Shown here: positions 28,420 to 36,537 of the stretch, in pieces | How the letters are laid out: the number at the start of each line of letters is the position of its first letter | Numbering within the stretch: position 1 is the first letter of the stretch | Assembly: GCA_001797335.1 (NCBI GenBank) | Contig: MGPE01000009.1 | Location: 4,090 to 68,089, forward strand | Source: Deltaproteobacteria bacterium GWA2_38_16 | Lineage (GTDB): Bacteria; Bdellovibrionota; JACOXK01; 2-02-FULL-40-11 | DNA length: 64,000 bases | Reading direction: 5' to 3' | The notes under the pieces: generated by a model | The model's database searches: none | Seen by the model: the letters and a program-made list of their open reading frames with translations, nothing else | Told to the model about the DNA's origin: nothing | Translations under genes and position numbers: made by a program

Positions 28420-29319
28420 TTAGGGATTATTCCCTGGAGCAGGATTATCCGGATTAGCAGCTCCTTCGGTTGTACCACCAGCTTGTATGTCTTGAGCAGC
28501 ACTCGTCCCCGACGAAATCGCTGCAGCTACTTGAGTGCTATCTGCCGCACCAGCTGGGTTAGTACTGGGACTTGTTGTTTCAGTTGCGGTTTGAGCCGTC
28601 GTCGCAGGAGTAGCAAGAGGTGCAGTAGGCGTTGCAATGCTAGGAATCTTATTCTCAGGTGGTGCAGTAATAGTTACTGTTGTTATAGTATTTCCTTTTT
28701 CATCAACAATCGCAGCCATTCCATTTTGAACTCTTTCAGGATTTAAAAATGCGCTATCTGAGGGTTTATATACAGTGATATATCCATCATAACTATTCAC
28801 TTTTACGCTCCCCATTGCGAGGTGCTCGGTTATAACATCAGATCCTCGCACACCTACGGTTACCGCAGGTGTTACAACCCGTATTTCATCTCCTGTTTTT
28901 AATCCCTTGGCTAAGGTTCTTAAAATTCCTTGGGTATGCTGAACCACGACTTTTTTATTTCCAGCCTTATCAACAATGGCCTTATCAATTTTAAACTTAG
29001 AATTTTCATAAATAAAAAAAGCCAATTGCTCTTTTGATTTTTTGCCTTCATCTAAAAGCACTCGGACAGCACTATTAGGACCGGTTGTAATCCAATCATC
29101 ATAAAACAAGGGGTCATTGAGTTTTAGAATAACTGTTTTAGCTTCTCTCGTATATTTTAGTTCATTGACCTTTCCCGAAACTTCAATCACCTTACCCGCT
29201 GGGACCAAGGCTCCATGGAGTTGGTACTGATGATAGAGAAGTGTGGGTATGGTAAATAACACCACCAACATAAAGATAACTGTATAGTGAATTTTCCCAA
29301 ATTGATTAAGTTTTTTCAT
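28420..29319 (-). CDS. FecR-domain periplasmic protein
   Basis: 299 residues with an N-terminal membrane anchor (about 13-32). The FecR-like beta domain spans about 35-190, including WITTGPNSAVRVLLDEGKKS, GDEIRVVTPAVTVGVRGSDV and NSYDGYITVY. The C-terminal third is a Thr/Ala/Pro/Gly-rich low-complexity tail, probably extended and surface- or wall-directed. It follows the TPR/beta-barrel gene by 12 bp with an AGGGAGGAT ribosome site. FecR domains in such operons often bind peptidoglycan or pair with outer-membrane systems; the precise role is unknown. Confidence 0.8.
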   Translation of the reverse strand: MKKLNQFGKIHYTVIFMLVVLFTIPTLLYHQYQLHGALVPAGKVIEVSGKVNELKYTREAKTVILKLNDPLFYDDWITTGPNSAVRVLLDEGKKSKEQLAFFIYENSKFKIDKAIVDKAGNKKVVVQHTQGILRTLAKGLKTGDEIRVVTPAVTVGVRGSDVITEHLAMGSVKVNSYDGYITVYKPSDSAFLNPERVQNGMAAIVDEKGNTITTVTITAPPENKIPSIATPTAPLATPATTAQTATETTSPSTNPAGAADSTQVAAAISSGTSAAQDIQAGGTTEGAANPDNPAPGNNP

Positions 29320-29331
29320 GATCGATCCTCC

Positions 29332-30699
29332 CTAAAAGTTGTAAAACACGTTGGTTGAAACCGTAAATAAATTATAAGAAGTTGTAGCGGGCTCAGCTGT
29401 ATTTCTAGCCACCGTAGTATTGAAAGATGCTCCCACCAAGTTATCAAATACCCTCACCACCGTTAACCCATAATTTTGCCCAAAATCACGTCTGGCATTG
29501 GCATGATTAAAGAATTTCTTCAGTGCCAATTGGCTGGTTAAATTGACATTGGTTCTAAACCAAAAGGGGAAATTAGTATTGAGATGAAAGGCATGGGTAT
29601 CTGAATCATAGTTTTTTCCTTCTGCACTAAAGTAAGCATAGTGGTATCCCCCATTCCAGTGCATTCCTAAGGCATGTACCCCTTCACTTAATCCCCCACT
29701 GTATTTAAACCCATCTCTGGAATTAGGTCCTCGGCCTTCTTTATAGTCTTCATAATCATAAATGGCATCAATCGTTGTATCCCATCTGGAAGAACAGATA
29801 AATTGGATAGAAGGACTAAAAGTATATGCATTTGAAATTTGATCAAAAAATCCTTTATTTACGGTACCCGTATTATTAGAAACTGTTTCAACCCCAGAAA
29901 AAGCAACATCGTACCCCAAAGGCAAAGAAAGATAGAAAGGGGTATTTTTCCAGGTTCCTGGAATTTTAACCGCGGAAGCTATTTTATATTTATACGTATC
30001 ATAGGCTCTGTGATCTGACGTTAGGTTAAAGTTACTAAATAAAGTATTGCTAAAAGTAAAAACCGATCGATTTCCCAAAAAAGTGGCGTAATTAGGTTCT
30101 AATAAAATGTTTACAGCATGACCTTGCTGTTCCCTAACATTAGTATCATTCACAGCACCACTGAGAGGATGAAGAGGAACGTTGTTACTAAACATATATC
30201 CTAAAGAACTAAACATAGAAAATTTCTTTTCTTTTAAATTTTTGGTCCGATTTAAGAAGAGTTTTGAAAGCTCTGTTATGCCGCTTTGAAATCCGACATC
30301 CGTAGCAACAGCTTTTTGAAGATGATCTTGGGCTAAAGCTTTATTCCTTTTGGCATAATAACAAAGACCTGTATAATAATGAAGTTCTTGAGAAAGTTTC
30401 GTTTGACCATTTAAACTCTTCGATTTTTCAAAAGAGTCTAAGGCACTGTCCCATTGACCCATTTGATAAAACCCCAATCCTTTATGAAAATAGGCTTTGG
30501 CTTGGGCATCTTTATCTGTAAATTTTTTGGCTGCTTTTCCATAGTAACCAGCAGCATCATCAAATTTTCCAGCTTGCCAAGCTTCATCTCCTTTTTTCAT
30601 GAATTCATCGCCGGTTATTTCCTTTGAGGCCGCTAACGCGGTGGACATTGAAAAAGCCATTAAAAACAAAATAACAAAATAAGATAAAGTTTTATTCAT
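29332..30699 (-). CDS. TPR protein with C-terminal outer-membrane beta-barrel
   Basis: 455 residues. Signal peptide MNKTLSYFVILFLMAFSMST, cleaved after ALA. About four TPR motifs occupy residues 30-160 (for example AWQAGKFDDAAGYYGKAAKK and KGLGFYQMGQWDSALDSFEK). The rest alternates polar and aromatic residues and ends VSTNVFYNF, with the terminal Phe typical of BamA-recognised barrels. An AGGGGG site precedes the ATG. With FecR and a membrane glycosyltransferase it forms an operon that may secrete or assemble a surface polymer. Confidence 0.75.
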   Translation of the reverse strand: MNKTLSYFVILFLMAFSMSTALAASKEITGDEFMKKGDEAWQAGKFDDAAGYYGKAAKKFTDKDAQAKAYFHKGLGFYQMGQWDSALDSFEKSKSLNGQTKLSQELHYYTGLCYYAKRNKALAQDHLQKAVATDVGFQSGITELSKLFLNRTKNLKEKKFSMFSSLGYMFSNNVPLHPLSGAVNDTNVREQQGHAVNILLEPNYATFLGNRSVFTFSNTLFSNFNLTSDHRAYDTYKYKIASAVKIPGTWKNTPFYLSLPLGYDVAFSGVETVSNNTGTVNKGFFDQISNAYTFSPSIQFICSSRWDTTIDAIYDYEDYKEGRGPNSRDGFKYSGGLSEGVHALGMHWNGGYHYAYFSAEGKNYDSDTHAFHLNTNFPFWFRTNVNLTSQLALKKFFNHANARRDFGQNYGLTVVRVFDNLVGASFNTTVARNTAEPATTSYNLFTVSTNVFYNF

Positions 30700-30721
30700 A
30701 AGATTAGCCCCCTTATTATGG

Positions 30722-30741
30722 ATTCCCGCCTTCGCGGGAAT
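30722..30741. repeat. REP-like perfect hairpin ATTCCCGC/GCGGGAAT
   Basis: 8-bp perfect arms with a CTTC loop, followed by GACC. It lies in the divergent intergenic region 23 bp upstream of the TPR/barrel start. Same sequence class as the dRS3-type repeats described in Neisseria and other bacteria. Confidence 0.8.
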
Positions 30742-30802
30742 GACCTGTACGAAAGAGTGTAAAGGATTTTGGAAAACAAAGTCAACAATAATTGAACAAT
30801 AA

Positions 30803-30830
30803 TTTGCAAAAAACGTAATGATATTATAGT
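30803..30830 (+). promoter_or_regulatory. Candidate promoter of the DUF1207 gene
   Basis: TTTGCA (30803-30808), 16-bp spacer, TATAGT (30825-30830). The predicted leader of about 30 nt consists largely of the hairpin at 30840-30860. Confidence 0.4.
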
Positions 30831-30839
30831 TTTTTCTGG

Positions 30840-30860
30840 ATCCCCGCTCTTGGCGGGGAT
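30840..30860 (+). repeat. REP-like hairpin directly before a start codon
   Basis: ATCCCCGC and GCGGGGAT pair around a TCTTG loop, ending 3 nt before the ATG at 30864. The 3' arm GGGGAT is the only ribosome-site-like stretch, so folding would hide it. Confidence 0.75.
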
Positions 30861-30863
30861 GAC

Positions 30864-31676
30864 ATGAAAAAATATTCTCTATTTCTGATCTACTTCATCC
30901 TTTTTAATACCGCCCTGGCCGAAGATCGCTGGTCGTATACTTTTTTACCCAATAAAGGGCGGCTTTTCCCAGGGCTTGTCTCAGACCCCTGGGAAACACA
31001 GTGGGCTCTTATTGCATTGAATCGCTACCGACAACATGGAAAGATTGGAGTGGTTGTTCCCCTCTATAGGGCCCGGAGTGACAAGAAAATAGTACAAATA
31101 GGAGTGGATCTTTTAAGTTTTAACCAAACCCGCTATAGAATCCAAGAAGGAGGTGGATTTTCTTTAGAAACAACCGATACTAAATTTGGAATCCACACAG
31201 AGTATCAAAAAACCCCATGGAATGGGAGAATTGGTCTAGAACATATCAGTGCACATCTGGCTGATGGGCTTTTGTGGCCAACCGTTAAAAAAACCAAACA
31301 ATATTATAGTAGAGAATTTATACAGCTAAATATTTCTTATGATTTTTTGTGGATACGTCCCTATTTTGGATTCTTTCAAGCCTTTCACCAAAACTATCCC
31401 CCCGATGAAAAACTCTCTACCACCTTTCAGGTGGGGGGAGAACTTTTTTGGCCCTTATCCAAAAAAATTTCTTACTTTATTGCACCTGATTGGAAAGCTG
31501 GCACAGAATATGATTTTTTTATAAATCAAAGTTACTCTACCGGTTTTCGAATTCAGGGAGAATATCCCCAGCCTTTCCGGATTTTATTTAACTTTTATGA
31601 CGGCTATGACCCTAGAGGTGAATTTGCCAATTCACGAACGCGTTTTTGGGGATTTGGGTTTCAATACTTTATTTAA
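30864..31676 (+). CDS. DUF1207 envelope protein
   Basis: 270 residues with signal peptide MKKYSLFLIYFILFNTALAE. YTFLPNKGRLFPGLVSDPWE, the IGVDLL stretch and WNGRIGLEHISAHLADGLLW match the DUF1207 pattern, a probable outer-membrane beta-barrel family of unknown function; aromatic residues dominate and it ends FQYFI. Its last 45 bp overlap the end of the convergent TPR lipoprotein gene. Confidence 0.7.
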   Translation: MKKYSLFLIYFILFNTALAEDRWSYTFLPNKGRLFPGLVSDPWETQWALIALNRYRQHGKIGVVVPLYRARSDKKIVQIGVDLLSFNQTRYRIQEGGGFSLETTDTKFGIHTEYQKTPWNGRIGLEHISAHLADGLLWPTVKKTKQYYSREFIQLNISYDFLWIRPYFGFFQAFHQNYPPDEKLSTTFQVGGELFWPLSKKISYFIAPDWKAGTEYDFFINQSYSTGFRIQGEYPQPFRILFNFYDGYDPRGEFANSRTRFWGFGFQYFI

Positions 31677-32675
31677 CTGAGTTTGAATATCATCTGTATA
31701 TAAAACCAAAGGATCAATTTCTAGCGCCTTCTTAAAAAATTCTTGCGCCTTTGCATCATTTTTTAAAGCCTTATAATTTTTGCCTAAATAATAATACACT
31801 TCTGCTAAATCCACATGAATTCCAGAAGGAGATTTCTCTAAAGCAGAAGTTAAAGTTAAAATAGAATCTTCAAATTTTTCTTCTTTATATAAAAACATCC
31901 CTTTTAAATGAGGCAAATAAAAATCTAACCAAATTTGTTTTTCTTCAGGTTTATCAGAATCTTCAACAATACGTTTAGCTTTATCCAAAAGTCTTAAGAC
32001 TTCTCCATTATTTTTGTCACTATATAAATATAAATAAGCCAATTCTATAAAGGCTTGTTCATCATCTGGATTATTCTTCATAATTTCTCGGTAACTCTCT
32101 TCGGCTTTTACAAATTGTTTTTGAGCCAGATCTTCTTTTTTTAATAGTTTATAGGCAATCCCAAGATAAAGCTCTACCGAAGGCTCAGCATCTTGAAATT
32201 CATCTGCTTTTTGAAAATGTTCTATGGCGTTTTGAAATTTCCCCTGCCAGAGATATGCCAATGCTGCATTCATATAGGACTTCCAGTAGTCAGGTTTTTC
32301 ATTGATCAAAAGAAGCGCCAAATTTTGGGCATCTTTGTACCGTCCGGTAGCCAAATAGCAATAATTTAAAGAAAGCTTTCTCCAAAACTGCATTTTTTGG
32401 GAATTTAAAAGTTCTCCCGTTTCAAATCCAATAATGGCATCTTCATATTTTCCATTTAAGTAGGATTGATAGGCATTATCATAGAGATTATCCACTGTTT
32501 TTTCTAAAGTAAGTGTTTGAGAAATTTCTTTCACCACCACATCTTCTTCCTCTAACCCTTTTTGGCCATTTTCACCATTTTCAGAAGAAGGAAGAGCTTC
32601 TGGTTCAGGTTTAGAAACGGTGGCGCAACTAACTGCGAGGAAACACACAAAAAAAACTTGTAAAATCAACGACAT
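31632..32675 (-). CDS. TPR lipoprotein
   Basis: 347 residues from ATG 32675. Signal MSLILQVFFVCFLAVSC ends in an AVSC lipobox. After a Glu/Pro/Ser-rich linker come about six to seven TPR repeats (KYEDAIIGFETGELLN, KFQNAIEHFQKADEFQ, NDAKAQEFFKKALEID). Likely an outer-membrane-anchored scaffold facing the periplasm. A longer reading to 32747 is possible, but the lipoprotein signal and a promoter 8 nt upstream support this start. Confidence 0.8.
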   Translation of the reverse strand: MSLILQVFFVCFLAVSCATVSKPEPEALPSSENGENGQKGLEEEDVVVKEISQTLTLEKTVDNLYDNAYQSYLNGKYEDAIIGFETGELLNSQKMQFWRKLSLNYCYLATGRYKDAQNLALLLINEKPDYWKSYMNAALAYLWQGKFQNAIEHFQKADEFQDAEPSVELYLGIAYKLLKKEDLAQKQFVKAEESYREIMKNNPDDEQAFIELAYLYLYSDKNNGEVLRLLDKAKRIVEDSDKPEEKQIWLDFYLPHLKGMFLYKEEKFEDSILTLTSALEKSPSGIHVDLAEVYYYLGKNYKALKNDAKAQEFFKKALEIDPLVLYTDDIQTQLNKVLKPKSPKTRS

Positions 32676-32683
32676 TGATAAAG

Positions 32684-32712
32684 ACTGTAGCAAATAAAAA
32701 CATGATTGTCTA
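32684..32712 (-). promoter_or_regulatory. Promoter of the TPR lipoprotein gene
   Basis: Minus strand: TAGACA (32712-32707), 17-bp spacer, TACAGT (32689-32684), ending 8 nt before the ATG at 32675. It overlaps the first codons of the divergent ribF. Confidence 0.5.
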
Positions 32713-33634
32713 CCGGACATCAAAAGATTTTCCAAAAACATTACCAAAACCCATTGTGGCTATTGGAAATTTTGATGGCGTGCACCTAGGACATAAAGAA
32801 ATTTTTAGTGACGTTGTTAAAAAAGCATCGATGATTCAAGGCACTTCTGTTGTTTATACTCTTTACCCCCATCCCTCTTGTATTATTCATCCAGAAACCT
32901 GCGAACCACAAATTAATTCTATCGAAGAACGCCTGACCCTTATTGAAAATCAAGGGATTGATATAACGGTAGTTGAAAATTTTAATCGGGAATTTTCAGA
33001 AAAAACAGCCCAAGATTTTTTTAAAGAAATTATTTTAACTCACTTAAAAACAAAAATTCTCTATGTAGGATATAATTTTTTCTTTGGGAAAGGAAGAAGC
33101 GGCAATACAGAGCTTTTAAAAAAATGGTGTGATAAAGAAAATATTGAACTCCATATTACCTCCCCTTTTAAAATCGAAGAAGAAGTGGTGAGTTCTTCCA
33201 AAATTAGAATGTTCATTAAAGAAGGTGAAGTCAAAAAAGCCCAAGAGTTTTTAGGCCGCCATTATTTTATTCAAGGAGTTACTGTAAAAGGAGAAGGGCG
33301 GGGGAAAAAATTAGGAATTCCCACCGCTAACATTGAAACTCATGCAGAGCTCATTCCTAAAATTGGGGTTTATATAACGCTTACAGAATATAAAAATATT
33401 CTTTACCCCAGTGTGACAAACGTCGGCCATGCACCGACCTTTTTGGAAAAAAGTCCCTTTTCCATTGAAACCCACATGATGGATTTTCATCACACACTTT
33501 ATGGAGAATCCTTGATTATTCATTTTGTCGATTGGATCCGTCCGATTAAAAAATTTGATTCTCCCAAGCATTTAGTAGCGCAAATAAAATGTGATATTGA
33601 AACCGCTCAAAAACATTTTAAAAAAATTTCATGA
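32702..33634 (+). CDS. ribF: Bifunctional riboflavin kinase/FAD synthetase
   Basis: Makes FMN and FAD from riboflavin. The N-terminal adenylyltransferase domain has GNFDGVHLGHKEIF and YNFFFGKGRSGN, with a trailing SSSKIRMFIKEGEV. The C-terminal kinase domain has VKGEGRGKKLGIPTANIE and the GVY/T region. 310 residues from ATG 32702 (MIVYRTSKDF). It is divergent from the TPR lipoprotein with only 26 bp between starts, and overlaps the next gene by 4 bp. Confidence 0.93.
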   Translation: MIVYRTSKDFPKTLPKPIVAIGNFDGVHLGHKEIFSDVVKKASMIQGTSVVYTLYPHPSCIIHPETCEPQINSIEERLTLIENQGIDITVVENFNREFSEKTAQDFFKEIILTHLKTKILYVGYNFFFGKGRSGNTELLKKWCDKENIELHITSPFKIEEEVVSSSKIRMFIKEGEVKKAQEFLGRHYFIQGVTVKGEGRGKKLGIPTANIETHAELIPKIGVYITLTEYKNILYPSVTNVGHAPTFLEKSPFSIETHMMDFHHTLYGESLIIHFVDWIRPIKKFDSPKHLVAQIKCDIETAQKHFKKIS

Positions 33635-34761
33635 ATAAAACTGTTTCCGTTGTCATGCCTTGCCTAAACGAAGCCTCTACCGTTGGCCCGTGCGTTTCAA
33701 GTACTCGCGAGATTTTAAATAAACACCAACTCCAAGGAGAAATTATTGTCGTGGATAATGGTTCCACGGATGACTCTGCTGTTATTGCACAAAAATGTGG
33801 AGCTTCTGTTATTTTTGAACCTATTCAAGGGTATGGCTCTGCCTATTTGAAAGGCTTACAGGCTATAAAAGGTGATTTTATTGTCATGGGAGATAGCGAT
33901 GGCACCTATGATTTTCGTGAAATTCCAAAACTCATTGAACCTCTTTATAAAGGATACGATATGGTCATTGGTTCTAGAACGAAGGGGAATATCCAACCCG
34001 GGGCCATGCCCTGGCTCCACAGATATTTGGGCACCCCTCTTCTTTCAAGGTTACTTAACTTTTTTTATAAATTGAACCTGTCCGATATTAATTCTGGAAT
34101 GCGGGCCTTTACAAAATCTGCCTACCAAAAAATGTCTCTAACGTCATCTGGGATGGAATTTGCTTCAGAAATGCTCATTAAAGCAAGACACGTTCATTTA
34201 AAAATTGCAGAGGTTCCCATTGCTTATTCTGTTAGAAAAGGGAAATCAAAACTAAATTCTTTTAGTGATGGATGGCGTCATTTAAGTCTCATCTTGGCCT
34301 ATAGTTCCACCCGACGATTTATGCTTCCGGGATTTTTATGTTTAATGGGAGGAACCGCTATCTCTGGCCTATTGGCACTGGGGCCTCTTAAAATCGGCAC
34401 TTTTAAATTTGACTACCATTATATGATGGCAGCAACACTCACTACTATTTTAAGTTTTCAAATATTGAGTTTTTTATTCCTAGCTAAAACTTTTTTGGCC
34501 AAGAAACATCAATCTTCCCAAGATGTTCTTTTTCATGTTATCCACCGCTTTATTTCTCTTCACGGAATAAAAAGCAGTATGATCAGTATAAGCGTAGGTT
34601 TTTTGCTGGGACTATCTATTATATATAGCTGGGTTCACACCCATTTTGGAGAACTCAATAAGGTACGAACAGGGTTACTCTGCTTTACTTTTTTAATTAT
34701 GGGACTTCAGCTTTTATTTGCTACGCTCTTTCTAAAAATAATAGATTCTAGAGATAGTTGA
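33631..34761 (+). CDS. Glycosyltransferase family 2, DPM1-like, with membrane helices
   Basis: 376 residues. The GT2 domain (about 1-235) begins VSVVMPCLNEASTVGPCV, then IIVVDNGSTDDS and VMGDSDGTYDF, the DXD-type metal site. The C-terminus has about four membrane helices. Resembles dolichyl/polyprenyl-phosphate mannose or glucose synthases that charge a lipid carrier for GT-C enzymes such as those at 26850 and 62470. Overlaps ribF by 4 bp. Confidence 0.85.
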   Translation: MNKTVSVVMPCLNEASTVGPCVSSTREILNKHQLQGEIIVVDNGSTDDSAVIAQKCGASVIFEPIQGYGSAYLKGLQAIKGDFIVMGDSDGTYDFREIPKLIEPLYKGYDMVIGSRTKGNIQPGAMPWLHRYLGTPLLSRLLNFFYKLNLSDINSGMRAFTKSAYQKMSLTSSGMEFASEMLIKARHVHLKIAEVPIAYSVRKGKSKLNSFSDGWRHLSLILAYSSTRRFMLPGFLCLMGGTAISGLLALGPLKIGTFKFDYHYMMAATLTTILSFQILSFLFLAKTFLAKKHQSSQDVLFHVIHRFISLHGIKSSMISISVGFLLGLSIIYSWVHTHFGELNKVRTGLLCFTFLIMGLQLLFATLFLKIIDSRDS

Positions 34762-34786
34762 CAAAAAGTGTCACCGCAGTTACCAT
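34758..34786 (+). promoter_or_regulatory. Candidate promoter of the pilS-pilR-pilD operon
   Basis: Consensus TTGACA (34758-34763), 17-bp spacer and TACCAT (34781-34786; 4 of 6). TGACA/TGTCA arms (34759-34763, 34769-34773) overlap the -35 box. The leader would be about 75 nt. Confidence 0.45.
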
Positions 34787-34868
34787 TATAGATAAGTGAT
34801 ATCAGTACGTAAGTGGAAAATGTTAATGACAGAATAAAAAATATAGTAATTACAAGAAGTTAGAACAT

Positions 34869-36521
34869 ATGGGAATGCCGGAAAAGCGGGGGGAACTTCT
34901 CGCTAAAAACATTCAGTTAAAAAGTGTCTTACCTCAGCTCAAAGCTAAGGAAAATACGCTATGGTTTATGTTTTTAAGGGCTGTGGTTAATACCCTTTTA
35001 CTCACCATCACCCTTATCTACCAAATTAAAGATAGCTCCGTCATTCGCCCTCAGGATCTTTTACCCATCTATTCCCTCATTGGTTTTACCTATTTCATTA
35101 CCATCGCAGGCACTCTTCTTATGCCTAAAATAAAAGATCTCACTTACTTTATTTCGAGCCAAATTGCCTATGACGTTTTATTTATTACGGCCCTTATTTA
35201 TATTACCGGCACCCAAGAAGCCGTCTTTACCTTTCTTTATCTTTTTACCATTGCCTTTTCTTCTATCTTGTATCTTAAAACTGGCTCTCTTTACACCGCC
35301 GCTTTTAGCAGCATTTGTTTTAGTACGCTTCTTATTTTAGATCCCATTGAAAATAGAGAAAAGCATTTGATGACCTTATTTTTTAATAATGTTGCTTTCT
35401 TTTTAGTGGCTCTGTTAAGCGGCTATCTTTCAGACCAATTTAAAACCTTTCGCATGAGACTTAAAGAAGAAGAAGAAAGTGTAAAAGAATTAGAAGATCT
35501 CAATAAAATCATTATTGACAATATGACCAGTGGCCTTTTAACCACGGACCTTCAAAATAATATTATTTATTTTAATCAGGCAGCTGAAAAAATAACAGGC
35601 CTTCATTTTTCTACGATTTATAAAAAGAATATTTTTGATATTTTCCCTGATCTTAAAAAACACTGGATTAAAAAAGCCCCCTCTAAAAAAGAAGTTCCTG
35701 TGCGAAAAATTTTTCATTTCAAAAATGCTTCTACGATAGAACTGACGTTGGGCTTTGCACTTTCCGATTTAAAAGATGCTTATAATCAAAAGTGCGGGAA
35801 TATCCTTATATTTGAAGATCTCACCAAAACCATTGAAATGGAACAACACGTACAACGCACCGATAAATTAGCAGCTATTGGAAAATTAGCGGCTGGCATT
35901 GCCCACGAAATTAGAAACCCCCTGGCTTCGGTCAGTGGATCTATTGAAATGTTGAGCCGTGAAATTGAGGTAAAAGACGAAAATAAAAAACTCATGAATA
36001 TTATTTTAAAAGAAACAGACCGGCTTAATTCTTTGGTTAACGAATTTTTAGACTATGTGAGACCTTCTGAAAAAAAACAAACCCTCTTTAAAATTAATCA
36101 CATTATTGAAGACACCCTGATGGCTTTTTCCATGGATAAGCAAGCTTCAAAACACATTGAGATGAAATTTACTCCTGAAAATAAAAATCTAGAAATTAAA
36201 GGCGATAAAGAAAAAATAAAACAAATTTTTTGGAATTTATTCTTAAATGCAGCGCAAGCCATGCCAGAAGGTGGGAAAATCAATATTCGAAGTTATGCAC
36301 AGGATGAACAGCTCTATATTGATATTGAAGACACCGGAGAAGGCATTGATGAAGAAAATATTAAAAAAATTTTTGATCCCTTTTTTACAACAAAGCCCAA
36401 AGGAACGGGGCTTGGACTTTCGATGGTTCATAAAATCATCGAAGCCCATCAAGGAAGAATCAGCGTTAATTCAAAAGTGGGCAAAGGAACCACGTTTACG
36501 TTGATTTTTCCATTAACTTAA
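34869..36521 (+). CDS. pilS: PAS-domain membrane histidine kinase, PilS-like
   Basis: 550 residues. Six membrane helices (about 30-190), a PAS domain (about 215-325), then HisKA with phospho-acceptor His346 in AAGIAHEIRNPLA. The ATPase domain has Asn460 (N box), DTGEGI at 488-493 and GTGLGLS at 512-518. Six-helix plus PAS architecture next to an NtrC-type regulator and prepilin peptidase matches PilS, which controls type IV pilin transcription. The gene name rests on context. Confidence 0.85.
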   Translation: MGMPEKRGELLAKNIQLKSVLPQLKAKENTLWFMFLRAVVNTLLLTITLIYQIKDSSVIRPQDLLPIYSLIGFTYFITIAGTLLMPKIKDLTYFISSQIAYDVLFITALIYITGTQEAVFTFLYLFTIAFSSILYLKTGSLYTAAFSSICFSTLLILDPIENREKHLMTLFFNNVAFFLVALLSGYLSDQFKTFRMRLKEEEESVKELEDLNKIIIDNMTSGLLTTDLQNNIIYFNQAAEKITGLHFSTIYKKNIFDIFPDLKKHWIKKAPSKKEVPVRKIFHFKNASTIELTLGFALSDLKDAYNQKCGNILIFEDLTKTIEMEQHVQRTDKLAAIGKLAAGIAHEIRNPLASVSGSIEMLSREIEVKDENKKLMNIILKETDRLNSLVNEFLDYVRPSEKKQTLFKINHIIEDTLMAFSMDKQASKHIEMKFTPENKNLEIKGDKEKIKQIFWNLFLNAAQAMPEGGKINIRSYAQDEQLYIDIEDTGEGIDEENIKKIFDPFFTTKPKGTGLGLSMVHKIIEAHQGRISVNSKVGKGTTFTLIFPLT

Positions 36522-36537
36522 GAAGGAGGAACGTACC

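Noticed and set aside
28430-28640. Possible DNA tandem repeat in the FecR gene
   Set aside because: Low-complexity protein sequence, but no regular repeat unit was found in the DNA.
28483-28746. Plus-strand 87-codon frame opposite FecR
   Set aside because: Arg/Ser/Cys-rich antisense reading of the low-complexity FecR tail.
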